The notes under the pieces are model-generated. The model had not been told where the DNA came from. It saw nothing but the letters and a program-made list of their open reading frames with translations, and searched no databases. Positions 1 through 8,625 of a stretch of DNA of 64,000 nucleotides are shown in pieces. The stretch is from Rs1 sp038900335 (lineage in GTDB: Bacteria > Pseudomonadota > Gammaproteobacteria > Pseudomonadales > Balneatricaceae): positions 372,001 to 436,000 of the forward strand of contig JBBMRB010000001.1 of NCBI GenBank assembly GCA_038900335.1, written 5' to 3'. Both the position numbers and the translations under genes were made by a program. How positions within the stretch are numbered: the first letter of the stretch is position 1; each line of letters opens with the position of its first letter.

Positions 1-953
1 CCAATACTATTGGCAATTAACATTAATCGTTTAGATATACGTCTGTTAAAAGCGAACATCAATATAATTGTAAAGAATGTTGTCAATAACACGATGGTCA
101 TTATCAAGGTAATAAACTTGTTTGAGATTTGATATAAATTGTTAGTGCTGATTTTTACCGAATCATTTAAAACCGTCATTTTCTCTAACGAAACTGAGTT
201 CAGCTGCTCAATAATGACATCCGTCTGGGTGTTGAGTACCGATAGGTTTAACTTGATTTTGTATAATGATTGAATTGTTTTAACGATACTGTCATCGGCG
301 TTATAAATCAGCTCAAACAAAGCATCACTATCATAGTATTGCTTATTAAGATCACTGATTAATTTTTGAATTTCTTTAGCCGTTTTTCTAAATTTAAAGG
401 TAGTGGTCTGATCTGGTAGAGAACGAGTGAGGGTATAGAGTCGATTTAATTTATCATTATATGAATAGACACGAAATTTTTGCTCATCTAAAGCAGTAAA
501 ATATAACGTGTCTAACATCGCAATCTTTTGCAATAACTGCTTTTTCATTAATAAGTATTGATCAACTTCCAAGCTATAAGAATTAACAATAGGCAATAGC
601 TCGTTGATCATCAAAATCATCGACTGAGTATAAGAATCTTCAGACATTTGCATGACACCTGAAGATACTTGTTTTATGTCACTAATGAGCTCTTGAACAA
701 TAATTCTATTGCCAACTTTATTGGTTTCATGGATAAGAGCATCCATTTTTCTATGTATATTTTTAACCAGCAAATGCAATTCAGCCGATTTAGATAGCTC
801 TTGTAAATGTTTTTCTGACACCTCGCTAGATAGTGAATTAAATTGGCTGGTCATCCAAAATGAAATCGTAGCAATAGCGAATAGTGAGATTAATATCCCT
901 AGCATGCCCGCATTAATTCTAGTCGATATGCTTTGTGACCAATTAATCTTCAT
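1..953 (-). CDS. Membrane sensor protein, N-terminal part (cut by window edge)
   Basis: This frame is open without a stop from the ATG at 953 to the left edge, giving 317 residues and no C-terminus. It has an N-terminal membrane segment (about residues 17-34, MLGILISLFAIATISFW), a helical periplasmic region of about 240 residues, a second membrane segment (about 283-304) and then NRRISKRLMLIANSIG, which resembles the start of a HAMP linker. This is the layout of a histidine kinase, chemoreceptor or diguanylate cyclase; the output domain lies outside the window, so the class cannot be decided. Its ATG overlaps the stop of the upstream 5'-nucleotidase-like gene in an ATGA (950-953), so the two are very probably translationally coupled and act together, the upstream product being the likely periplasmic partner (inference). 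Confidence 0.75.
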   Translation of the reverse strand, partial: MKINWSQSISTRINAGMLGILISLFAIATISFWMTSQFNSLSSEVSEKHLQELSKSAELHLLVKNIHRKMDALIHETNKVGNRIIVQELISDIKQVSSGVMQMSEDSYTQSMILMINELLPIVNSYSLEVDQYLLMKKQLLQKIAMLDTLYFTALDEQKFRVYSYNDKLNRLYTLTRSLPDQTTTFKFRKTAKEIQKLISDLNKQYYDSDALFELIYNADDSIVKTIQSLYKIKLNLSVLNTQTDVIIEQLNSVSLEKMTVLNDSVKISTNNLYQISNKFITLIMTIVLLTTFFTIILMFAFNRRISKRLMLIANSI

Positions 954-2494
954 TGATGAGCCTGATCAATTAGTCGATTAAGAGTTGGTGCTTCTATTTC
1001 TTGCAACTTAATCATATAGTCTGTAACAATGTGCCAAATTCTTCTTTTAGAAAAAAGGTTATTAAGAGGGGTTTTATCTTTTAACATTATATATTCATCC
1101 CCCCCTTTAAGAAAAAAGTCTTGCATAGCCAGGGTATAGACCCTATCACTTTCAAGTTCTTTACCAGCCATAGTAATCGATTTAACACGCTTACCAACGC
1201 GATCTTTAGAGTTGTAAAGCACGCTTATCCCTGCGACATTCATAAAACGGCCATCGGCATACTCTATTCTACTGACAGCATTTTCCATCATCAAATATAG
1301 CTCTTCTTTTGTCATTTCTACTTGCACATAATAGCTACCAAATGGAAATTCTTGCTGGATATCCTCACGAGTAAAAAAGTAGCCTGGCGGGTACACTTCT
1401 GAATTTCGTATCGCCCCGCTATTAATTACTGCGACATCTGCTTTAGAATAGTCTTTAAGGCCATCAACAAATACATTTGCCAGCGCAGTTTCTTGGGTGC
1501 GAATTAACTGTTTCTGCGTGGTAAACATAGCTTTTGAAACCGCTATTTTCTCATTAAAAAGCTTACCGAGTCGGTCCCGGTATTGGCTGGTAAAACTAAT
1601 AATATCTGGATCGGGTAAAAATACTGACAAATCAATAACTTTGGCAGACAACTTGGTTTCAGCTAATTTATTGTACTCAATCACAACCGCATCGCCATCT
1701 TGGCCGCCGCCATTAACAATCAGCGTGTCACCTCGTTGGATGATTTCATCTTTACCATCGATAGCAGATAAAATAATATCAAATGAATATTTGTCAGCTA
1801 TTTTAGTAATATCCACCATTTTTAAATCTGTCATTAGCACTTTAAAGTCAGCATTTTTTTGTTGTATCATTACCCTTTGAAGTACTTCATCAGTATCTGC
1901 AATTTCAGCCTGCTCTGGGGCGTGAGTAATTAAAGCTCTTGGGCTTGCTATTGAGGCAACAGAGACAATAATATTATCTATATCAAACTCATAATGTGAA
2001 AAAAGTCCTTCTGCTGTGGTCCCTGATCGCTTATCTAACACATTACTTGAGACAATCGGGAACTGAGCTTCTAGCGATCTTATTGATAAAGTATCAATAT
2101 CATATGTCAGCTCTCTTTTGCCGACTGAATACAGTGATACATCCATTATATTAGCTAGAGCAACTATATTAGATGCATGGTCAAACAGAGAAATTGCACT
2201 AGGTGAAAAGCTATCACCGCCATGTAAAAACAGCACATTACTATTGTTTCTACTCCTCAGTCTTTTTAACAATGTCCCTAATTCAGGAAAATGAGCTACT
2301 TGCTTTTTTAATAAAATATCAGGTTGATTTGAGGTATAAACAAAAGTGATGCTAGCTTGTGTAAATGCTGATGACAGGGAAAGTAATACAAATGCAATAC
2401 TGGATTTCAATACATTACTGCAGTGATTATGGGCACCTCTTTGCAGAAAAAGACATACATTATGAAAAATTATACTTGTTAGTGAGCACGGCAT
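950..2494 (-). CDS. UshA/5'-nucleotidase-like periplasmic protein with lost metal site
   Basis: The protein has 514 residues and the two-domain plan of bifunctional metallophosphatase/5'-nucleotidases. The C-terminal nucleotide-binding domain looks intact: NSGAIR (358-363), FPFGSYYV (383-390), GRFMNVAG and GGDEY (464-468). The N-terminal metallophosphoesterase domain does not: the expected HTNDxH is YTSNQPD (53-59), GNHEFD is GKRELTYD (125-132), the metal-binding H before the GHxH motif is MTDL (221-224), and GGHxH is SAIDGKD (243-249). Only GGD (92-94) survives. It is therefore probably not an active nucleotidase. A signal peptide is visible from about residue 29 (LKSSIAFVLLSLSSAFTQA), so the true start may be the TTG at 2410. 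It overlaps the next gene, a membrane sensor, by 4 bases. Inferred role: periplasmic ligand-binding partner of that sensor. Confidence 0.8.
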   Translation of the reverse strand: MPCSLTSIIFHNVCLFLQRGAHNHCSNVLKSSIAFVLLSLSSAFTQASITFVYTSNQPDILLKKQVAHFPELGTLLKRLRSRNNSNVLFLHGGDSFSPSAISLFDHASNIVALANIMDVSLYSVGKRELTYDIDTLSIRSLEAQFPIVSSNVLDKRSGTTAEGLFSHYEFDIDNIIVSVASIASPRALITHAPEQAEIADTDEVLQRVMIQQKNADFKVLMTDLKMVDITKIADKYSFDIILSAIDGKDEIIQRGDTLIVNGGGQDGDAVVIEYNKLAETKLSAKVIDLSVFLPDPDIISFTSQYRDRLGKLFNEKIAVSKAMFTTQKQLIRTQETALANVFVDGLKDYSKADVAVINSGAIRNSEVYPPGYFFTREDIQQEFPFGSYYVQVEMTKEELYLMMENAVSRIEYADGRFMNVAGISVLYNSKDRVGKRVKSITMAGKELESDRVYTLAMQDFFLKGGDEYIMLKDKTPLNNLFSKRRIWHIVTDYMIKLQEIEAPTLNRLIDQAHQ

Positions 2495-2889
2495 TATAAT
2501 TTGAGCCTCATTTAATTAACCATAATTAATACGGTTATATTTGATCACTTAAACTGACTGATCACCATTGACGGAATACATATTAAAGCAGATACAAAAA
2601 ATAAAACTAATTCTTAGTTTGAATAATAGCTTAGTTCCACTAAAACATTAATTTTATTTGCTTTTTTGATGTAAATCACCGAACTAAGCCTATTAATTAG
2701 CTTAATAATAATGGATTTACTTTAGGATAACAAAGTAATCTGAACAGCTTCTTAACTGCTCAGATCATTTATCTTTTAAAGGGCAGAAAAAGCAGTAAAT
2801 GATGGCTAAAATTAACATCATCTTGCAATAGCCGTTACTTTTTTGATCGATATAGCTCACAGGCTAAATAATATGAACTGGCGATCACA
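2495..2889. other. Intergenic region, 395 bases, no gene seen
   Basis: This AT-rich stretch lies between the minus-strand EamA transporter gene (ending at 2890) and the start of the nucleotidase-like gene (2494). I see no convincing small gene. The only site I can point to is a CRP-like half-palindrome at 2665-2680. A promoter for the nucleotidase-sensor pair must lie here or near 2500, but no clean -35/-10 pair stood out. Confidence 0.5.
2665..2680. promoter_or_regulatory. Candidate CRP/Vfr-type site
   Basis: The 16 bases TTTGATGTAAATCACC match the CRP pattern TGTGA-N6-TCACA at most positions, with the TGA/TCAC core and the 6-base centre in place. It sits about 170 bases upstream of the nucleotidase-like gene start, which is distant for direct activation unless an upstream promoter is used. 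A chance match is possible in AT-rich DNA. Confidence 0.25.
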
Positions 2890-3795
2890 TTAAGACTTTC
2901 TAAAATTAGCTAAAACCACTCCCGCTATAATGACAAACATTGCAATAATAGTTTGTATGTTCAGTGTTTCTGACAGTACCACAAAAGCTAAAATAGCGAC
3001 AACAACAGGCGTCACTGCGCCCCAACAGGCAGATAGCTCAGCACCTAATTTATTGACTGCATGGCCATAAGTCACGACAGACACTAATCCACAAAAGACA
3101 CCCATAATCAGTAACTGAGGTAATATATCGGCTATATCGGTATTCAACAAATTAGTTTCAAATGCAAACATAGGGCAAAATAAAATAAGTAAAACAACTG
3201 CACTAGCATTTAAAAAAGCGGCTAACTCTAATCCTGATAAACCTGCGAGTTTAATACTAATCGTATAAATAGCCCAACAAGAGGCGACTACCACAAACAA
3301 TGAAATACCTATAAAGCTCGCATTTGACAAGCCAGTTAATGATTTATAGATTAAAATACTGATACCACATAAGACAATACTTAAGCCTATTAATCTTCGC
3401 TTTGTCAGCATTTCTTTATAACAGACTACTGCGATCAAGGTAACGAATACCGGTGATACTCCAGGCACTAACAAACTGCCCACTACCGCTTGTACATTAG
3501 CTGATGCAATCACAGATAAGAAATAAAAAGGCAGGCCTGCTCCCATCATAATACCCAATAAATACCGCTTCTTAACTGCGTATATTTTTGCTCTGGATTT
3601 GATCAGCACAGGAAGCAAAATAATGGCGGGCAATACAAATCTTAACAACGCCATATCGAAATGAGTTAAAGATGATTGAGCACCACTTCTCAATGCGACA
3701 AAATAGGCGGCCCAAACCAAAATAGTGGCTATCAATGCCAGTACGCCAGAATTCATTGATCTATTTCTAACGTTAATATTTATTGCCTGAATCAT
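2890..3795 (-). CDS. EamA/DMT-family transporter
   Basis: This 301-residue inner-membrane protein is built of about ten hydrophobic segments in two similar halves, as in the drug/metabolite transporter superfamily (two EamA domains). Features include the N-terminal LIATILVWAAYFVALRSGAQ, the family-typical VPGVSPVFVTLIAVV in the middle and a GAVTPVVVAILAFVVLSE segment in the second half. Family members export amino acids or other metabolites; the substrate cannot be read from the sequence. It is divergent from an Lrp/AsnC regulator with a 140-base shared spacer, a common arrangement for an amino-acid exporter controlled by its neighbour (inference). Confidence 0.88.
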   Translation of the reverse strand: MIQAININVRNRSMNSGVLALIATILVWAAYFVALRSGAQSSLTHFDMALLRFVLPAIILLPVLIKSRAKIYAVKKRYLLGIMMGAGLPFYFLSVIASANVQAVVGSLLVPGVSPVFVTLIAVVCYKEMLTKRRLIGLSIVLCGISILIYKSLTGLSNASFIGISLFVVVASCWAIYTISIKLAGLSGLELAAFLNASAVVLLILFCPMFAFETNLLNTDIADILPQLLIMGVFCGLVSVVTYGHAVNKLGAELSACWGAVTPVVVAILAFVVLSETLNIQTIIAMFVIIAGVVLANFRKS

Positions 3796-3841
3796 TTAAT
3801 ATATTCCATATGCACAATTATTTAAACGCGAATTATCTATG

Positions 3842-3904
3842 AAAAGCGTCGCTTTTTTACAGCTTAATAAAGTATTATATTGGCACTCTTTAGCGAATAA
3901 TCGC
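3842..3904. promoter_or_regulatory. Two small dyads in the EamA-Lrp divergent spacer
   Basis: The spacer between the divergent transporter and Lrp genes holds a perfect 7-base inverted repeat (AAAAGCG-T-CGCTTTT, 3842-3856) and a second dyad GCGA-ATAA-TCGC (3893-3904) about 30 bases before the lrp start. They share the element AGCG/GCGA, so both could be half-sites for the Lrp-family protein encoded beside them. This is inference from position and symmetry only. Confidence 0.35.
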
Positions 3905-3935
3905 AATAATCATCACTTTATTAGTAGAAAACATC

Positions 3936-4388
3936 ATGGATAAAACAGATAGAAAAATATTAGAGCTGTTACAAAAAGATGGTCGACTTAATACGGCCGA
4001 TATTGCAGATAAAGTAAATTTATCAGCATCGCCTTGCGCGCGAAGAATTAAACGTTTAGAACAAGACAAAATCATTGTTGGCTACCAAGCTAAAATATCC
4101 AGACACTCAGTCAACTTAGGCATGACAGCGTTTGTTCATGTCAATTTAAATAGCCACCAAGAAAGAGACTTGAATCATTTTGAAAACACGATCAATACTT
4201 TAACGCAGGTAATTAATGGTCATGTTGTATCAGGCCAATATGACTATTTATTAGAAGTCGTTTGCTCAGACTTAGTCGCCTATGAAGCGTTTATGCGACA
4301 ACTGCGGGTAATCCCAATGGTAAAAGACATTAACTCTAATTTTACCATTCGCACATTTAAAGAACAGACGGCCCTACCTATCTCATAA
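3936..4388 (+). CDS. Lrp/AsnC-family transcriptional regulator
   Basis: The 150-residue protein has the standard length and order: an N-terminal helix-turn-helix (MDKTDRKILELLQKDGR, then TADIADKVNLSASPCARRIKRLEQDKII) and a C-terminal ligand-sensing RAM/AsnC domain with VVSGQYDYLLEVVCSDL. Such proteins are octameric DNA-wrapping regulators that respond to amino acids. The opening MDKTDRKILELLQ and the SASPCARRIKRLE recognition helix are strongly typical. It is divergent from the EamA transporter gene, its likely target. No strong ribosome-binding site precedes the ATG, though no better start exists. Confidence 0.93.
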   Translation: MDKTDRKILELLQKDGRLNTADIADKVNLSASPCARRIKRLEQDKIIVGYQAKISRHSVNLGMTAFVHVNLNSHQERDLNHFENTINTLTQVINGHVVSGQYDYLLEVVCSDLVAYEAFMRQLRVIPMVKDINSNFTIRTFKEQTALPIS

Positions 4389-4581
4389 ATATTGTCATCA
4401 ACACTTAATTGCGCCTTTGCAATTAACGAGTTAACGATACTAATAGGCAAGTCAAGGACCAAGGCTAATAATCGCCCCAGACAAGCTGATCAAAAAAACA
4501 ACAAAATATCAGATCACATTCATAATAATAGGTATATACTGTTATTAATACTTAAATAGCATCGCTAATTAGGAGATAACA

Positions 4582-5376
4582 ATGGACATTAATTCTGTAG
4601 GTTTAAGCGCTAATCAACACAGCAATGTATCATCAGCTAGCTCAAAAATAAGCAGCGGCACTGCCGTTAATTCCGCTGCTGACTCACCTTCTGCTATCGC
4701 GCTTATTGGTCAATTTGACAGCCAGATAAACGGTAATAATGTAGCCCACAGCAATATCATTAATGGCATATCCGCTATACAAACCGCACAGGGTGGATTA
4801 TCCAGCATCACCGACAGTCTTCATCAATTAAGAGAGCTTGGCATCCAAGCAGGTAATGGTGCACTTAATACTAATGATAGAACTGCAATTCAAAATGAAG
4901 CCAATGAATTGCTTGATGGTATAAAAGATATCATTCAAACAAGTCAATTTAACAATCAATCGTTATTAAATAATGAAGACAGCCTTAGCTTACAAACAGG
5001 TTCACAACAAGGCCAAACCCAGAGCATTGCAACCACCAATTTAAATGAAGCGTTTACTAGTGCCAATTTATATTCTGCTAGTTTTTCAGCTCAAAACATC
5101 AGCGATACTTTGAACAGCATTGATAAGGCGTTAGATATAACAGAAAAGGTGACATCAAAATATGCAAGCGCACAAATTGGTTTAGAGTTTAGTGCCAAGA
5201 ACTTAACCAATCAAAGTCTTAATCACTCAGCGAGTCGCTCTTTAATAGAAGATACTGATTATGCGAGTGCAATCACTGAACTCTATCAGCAACAAGTACA
5301 AGAGGATGTGGAAATAACAATGTTGGCACAGGCCAATGCCAATAGCTCTCAGGTTTTACAACTGCTTGATTTATAG
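4582..5376 (+). CDS. Flagellin-like protein, single gene
   Basis: The 264-residue protein has both conserved flagellin ends. The N-domain carries ISSGTAVNSAADSPSAIAL and GISAIQTAQGGLSSITDSLHQLRELGIQAGNG; the C-domain carries SASRSLIEDTDYASAITEL and a final LAQANANSSQVLQLLDL. The variable middle domain is very short. A good AGGAGA precedes the ATG by 7 bases. No other flagellar gene is in the window: the neighbours are an Lrp regulator and a phosphoribosyltransferase. It could be an accessory or minor flagellin, or a flagellin homologue exported and used for something other than swimming. The start ITLKxxx... seen in many flagellins is replaced by MDINSVGLSANQHSN. Subunit role cannot be decided here. 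Confidence 0.85.
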   Translation: MDINSVGLSANQHSNVSSASSKISSGTAVNSAADSPSAIALIGQFDSQINGNNVAHSNIINGISAIQTAQGGLSSITDSLHQLRELGIQAGNGALNTNDRTAIQNEANELLDGIKDIIQTSQFNNQSLLNNEDSLSLQTGSQQGQTQSIATTNLNEAFTSANLYSASFSAQNISDTLNSIDKALDITEKVTSKYASAQIGLEFSAKNLTNQSLNHSASRSLIEDTDYASAITELYQQQVQEDVEITMLAQANANSSQVLQLLDL

Positions 5377-5387
5377 CAGCTTATATT

Positions 5388-5434
5388 AGAGGATTTTAAT
5401 TATTGATGCGCCTTAAGCGCCATTAAAATCCTCT
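5388..5434. terminator. Bidirectional hairpin terminator
   Basis: A perfect 13-base inverted repeat (AGAGGATTTTAAT at 5388-5400, ATTAAAATCCTCT at 5422-5434) encloses a second small stem (GCGC-CTTAA-GCGC). It lies between the converging flagellin gene and the phosphoribosyltransferase gene. A T-rich stretch follows on the plus strand and the stem itself gives A/T-rich tracts on both sides, so it can serve both. Confidence 0.75.
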
Positions 5435-5454
5435 TTAATACTATTTTTTAATAT

Positions 5455-6018
5455 TTACATCATTTTTTCAATACGGCTACGCAATGCTTCTATACCCGGC
5501 TTTTCATTAAGCAGTTCTTCTTTTGTCAAACCAGATATTTCATGTGGAAAAACAAGCCACTCATCCGTTTCATACAGGTAAAAATCAGGCGCCCTACCTG
5601 TTTTGTTATTATTTGGTTTATAATATGGCGTCGCTATTTTCATAATAGGCGTGTTCCTGCGACATTTCTTTTCGATGTCTTCAATGACTTGAGCAACAGA
5701 CAAACCTGAGTCATAGACATCATCGACAATTAGCAACGTATCTTCAGCGTTTACATTTTTAATAATATAATCCAAACCATGAACTCTTACATTAGACACT
5801 CGCTCTGCTATGCCCTTGTAAGATGAAGTACGAATAGAGATATGATCACACTTTAAGCCAAAAAAATCCAATAACTCCTGCACAGCTATCCCAACTGGAG
5901 TACCACCGCGCCAAACACCTACAATATAATTAGGTTTGCAGCCACTATCTAAAATCTTAAGTGCAAGGTTGTATGAATCATCGAGAAGCTGTTGCGCTCC
6001 AATATATTTTTTTGTCAT
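5455..6018 (-). CDS. Phosphoribosyltransferase domain protein
   Basis: The 187-residue protein has the type I phosphoribosyltransferase fold. The PRPP-binding motif is LLIVDDVYDSG (95-105), with the two acidic residues followed by the phosphate loop. VGVWRGGTPVGIAVQELL (33-50) is the usual loop I region, and RTSSY (63-67) matches the segment before the flexible loop. It resembles bacterial xanthine/hypoxanthine-type transferases used for purine salvage, but base specificity cannot be fixed from what I see. It is a single gene, converging on the flagellin gene with a shared terminator. Confidence 0.82.
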   Translation of the reverse strand: MTKKYIGAQQLLDDSYNLALKILDSGCKPNYIVGVWRGGTPVGIAVQELLDFFGLKCDHISIRTSSYKGIAERVSNVRVHGLDYIIKNVNAEDTLLIVDDVYDSGLSVAQVIEDIEKKCRRNTPIMKIATPYYKPNNNKTGRAPDFYLYETDEWLVFPHEISGLTKEELLNEKPGIEALRSRIEKMM

Positions 6019-6415
6019 TTTAATCCTAAACTAATCGTCAATAATGAGACATTAAATTTATATTGCTATTACCTAAAATCATGCAATTAAGCGAGGCAAG
6101 ATCCATTATTAACAGAGCTTATGATCCGCAACCATCACATAACAACAGGTAGTCCCAAAAGGTAATATAACAGTATAACCGATTGACTAGATAGTTCACT
6201 AAAATATTCCTCTAACATATTAATACTGGCCGGTGATAAAGGTCGCAGCTAGTGTATCTCAGCTTGTATCTAAAAATACATATCGAAAAAAATACTTTGT
6301 TATCTAGCTAAAAATATACTGTTAAATATTGAAATATTCTATTATTCTAACGGCTTAAATCAGCGACTGTTTTTGTGAGCAGCTGCCTATCCCACTTCCT
6401 AAAATGGAGCCTACA
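6019..6415. other. Divergent intergenic region, about 390 bases, no gene seen
   Basis: This AT-rich spacer separates the minus-strand phosphoribosyltransferase gene from the plus-strand aminotransferase gene and must hold both promoters. I saw no convincing small gene, long inverted repeat or good -35/-10 pair. The last bases, GGAG at 6407-6410, are the ribosome-binding site for the aminotransferase start at 6416. Confidence 0.5.
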
Positions 6416-7696
6416 ATGTCAGCTCATAATATTGACCTTCAATTACTACTCGCCCAAAAAAATGAATTGGATACACAATATAGTGCCTTTAAAGCGAAAG
6501 GCTTAAAGCTCGACATGACCCGAGGCAAACCTAGCCCTGCTCAATTAGATCTAGCGAATGGGCTGTTGACGATACTAGGGCCTGATGACTATAACAGCGA
6601 GAGCGGTATTGACTGTAGGAATTATGGTGGCTTATCTGGCATTGCTGAAGCAAAGACTCTCTTTTCAAATTATTTAGAAGTACTTGAAGAAGAAACCTTT
6701 GTTGGCGGTAATACCAGCCTAGGTTTAATGCACGATATCATTGCTAGATTTATGAGCCACGGCGCTGCTGATTCGACAACACCTTGGTCGAAATTAGAAA
6801 AAGTTAAGTTTTTATGCCCAGCACCTGGTTACGATAGACATTTTGCTATTTGTGAACATTTTGGCATACAGATGATCACGATCAACTTACTAGAAAATGG
6901 CGACCCTGATTTTGATCAAATAGAAAATTTAGTGGCTAATGATGACAGCATTAAAGGCATGTGGTTCGTACCTAAATATGGCAACCCTAGCGGACTATCA
7001 ATTAGTGATCAAGGGGTGGATCGCCTAGCAAACATGCACTTTAGTGCTCAAGATTTCACCATAATGTGGGATAATGCTTATCAAGTACATCATTTAACAG
7101 CTGATAAAGTACAGATCAAAAACATGCTAACTGCCTGTAAAGATGCAGGTAATGAAAATCGTGTATTTGTCATCGGCTCCACCTCCAAAGTAAGCTTTGC
7201 CGGTGCGGGAATAGCAGCTATCGGCGCTAGTGTTGCCAATATTCGCTGGCTAGAACGTCACTGCTCAATTCAGACTATTGGATCTGACAAAATAAATCAA
7301 TTACGCCATGTCCGCTTTTTCAAAGATATTAATGGTATTGAGCAACACATGTTAAAACACGCTCAGATACTAGCCCCTAAGTTCGCTGCTGTTGATCAGG
7401 TATTAACAGAGCATTTAGCAGGTCAAAACATAGCAACCTGGTCTTCGCCAAAAGGGGGCTATTTTATCAATCTTGATGTCAGTGATAACTGCGCTAAGAA
7501 AGTGGTGGCACTAGCCCAAGATGCAGGAGTTATTATGACTAATGCCGGCGCTACTTTTCCTTATAACAACGACCCTCGCGATAGGAACATTCGCATTGCA
7601 CCAAGTTTACCTGCGTTAGCTGAAATTACACAAGCTATGCAAATCCTCTGTATCTGTATCAAACTAGCGACTATTGAAGTGTTAAACAGCAAATAG
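6416..7696 (+). CDS. PLP-dependent aminotransferase, subgroup Ic aspartate-type
   Basis: This 426-residue fold-type I aminotransferase belongs to the Aminotran_MocR-like (type Ic aspartate aminotransferase) branch. Signs are LDMTRGKPSPAQLDLANGLL near the N-terminus, RNYGGLSGIAEAK, GNTSLGLMHD, CPAPGYDRHF, PKYGNPSG, MWDNAYQVHH and the cofactor lysine in GSTSKVSFAGAG (Lys 258 counting from this start). The likely reaction is transamination between aspartate (or a related amino acid) and 2-oxoglutarate. An in-frame ATG at 6404 exists, but GGAG formed by that very codon lies 5 bases before the ATG at 6416, so the second start is preferred. It stands alone and ends in a hairpin terminator. Confidence 0.88.
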   Translation: MSAHNIDLQLLLAQKNELDTQYSAFKAKGLKLDMTRGKPSPAQLDLANGLLTILGPDDYNSESGIDCRNYGGLSGIAEAKTLFSNYLEVLEEETFVGGNTSLGLMHDIIARFMSHGAADSTTPWSKLEKVKFLCPAPGYDRHFAICEHFGIQMITINLLENGDPDFDQIENLVANDDSIKGMWFVPKYGNPSGLSISDQGVDRLANMHFSAQDFTIMWDNAYQVHHLTADKVQIKNMLTACKDAGNENRVFVIGSTSKVSFAGAGIAAIGASVANIRWLERHCSIQTIGSDKINQLRHVRFFKDINGIEQHMLKHAQILAPKFAAVDQVLTEHLAGQNIATWSSPKGGYFINLDVSDNCAKKVVALAQDAGVIMTNAGATFPYNNDPRDRNIRIAPSLPALAEITQAMQILCICIKLATIEVLNSK

Positions 7697-7720
7697 CGAG
7701 TAAAAAGGTGCTGTTAAACA

Positions 7721-7747
7721 AAGGTTTGAGTTAAATACTCAAACCTT
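7721..7747 (+). terminator. Hairpin after the aminotransferase gene
   Basis: A perfect 11-base inverted repeat (AAGGTTTGAGT at 7721-7731, ACTCAAACCTT at 7737-7747) with a 5-base loop lies 25 bases after the stop codon. It is followed by ATAGTTATTA rather than a T run, so it may be a weak or Rho-assisted terminator. Confidence 0.6.
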
Positions 7748-7858
7748 ATAGTTATTAGCATTAAGCATAACAAAAGCACACATCAGTTGCTCAAGACAAC
7801 TACAAAAATGATACGCAATACTTAAGATAAAGACATTTCAGATAATAGCCTTATATGA

Positions 7859-8509
7859 TTAAGGCCTAACCACACCAAAGCGTATAGCCAGATGCACTAG
7901 TTCTGAATTGTTATTTAAAGAGAGCTTACGCAATATATTTGCTCTATGTGCATGTACTGTCTTATTAGATAGGCACATATCTTGTGCTATATCCGAAGCT
8001 TTTTGACCATCCGCTAGTAAAGAGAAAATTTGTATCTCTCGCTTTGTTAAAACCGTTAGCGGACTTTCAGACTCCTTCCCCTCTAACTGCCCCTGTACTG
8101 TAGGAGAGAGATATTTTTGACCGCTGTCAATGGTTTGTACCGCGGTTATAAGTTCGTTCGCAGGGCCTCTTTTGGTTAAAAAACCTTTCGCACCAGCCTT
8201 GATAACAGTACTTGGAAACGGTGCTGAATCAAAACTTGATAACACCAAGATTTTAGCGTTTTTATCAAATGCTAAAATTCTTCTGATCGCTTCAATCCCG
8301 CCATGGGTACTATCATTAATACCGGTATCAGATGGAAGCGATAAATCCATAACAACGATGTCTGGAAGCTTCACTTTATAAAGCTCGTATGCCTCGACAC
8401 TAGACTCCGCCTCAGCTACTACATCAATCCCTTTCTGCTGGTTTAAAATCCCCTTAAACCCAGCCCTAACTACTTCATGATCATCTACTAACAATACTTT
8501 AATTGTCAT
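7859..8509 (-). CDS. NarL/FixJ-family response regulator
   Basis: The 216-residue protein has an N-terminal receiver domain with acidic residues D9 and D10, phospho-acceptor D55 (VVMDLSLP), the switch Ser near 91 (LVLSSFD) and Lys 113 (GFLTKRG), then a LuxR-type helix-turn-helix (LTKREIQIFSLLADGQKASDIAQDMCLSNKTVHAHRANILRKL). All phosphorelay residues are present. An insertion of about six residues (SDTGINDSTHGG) follows the acceptor loop. The cognate kinase is not adjacent, so the regulator is an orphan in this window and its targets are unknown. It resembles the UvrY/GacA group in length but not closely enough to name. Confidence 0.9.
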   Translation of the reverse strand: MTIKVLLVDDHEVVRAGFKGILNQQKGIDVVAEAESSVEAYELYKVKLPDIVVMDLSLPSDTGINDSTHGGIEAIRRILAFDKNAKILVLSSFDSAPFPSTVIKAGAKGFLTKRGPANELITAVQTIDSGQKYLSPTVQGQLEGKESESPLTVLTKREIQIFSLLADGQKASDIAQDMCLSNKTVHAHRANILRKLSLNNNSELVHLAIRFGVVRP

Positions 8510-8625
8510 TATAACTACTCAACTCTAATTCCATTATTTGTAAAGTAAAATTATGCGCTAATCCCTGTTTTATATAGCTTCCTAATATGTTAGCTAACAA
8601 CCAAAACACACGACAATTTTATCAT

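Noticed and set aside
709..981. Plus-strand open frame of 90 codons
   Set aside because: It is the shadow of the membrane sensor gene, whose minus-strand frame is open to the window edge and has recognisable membrane segments and a coupled start.
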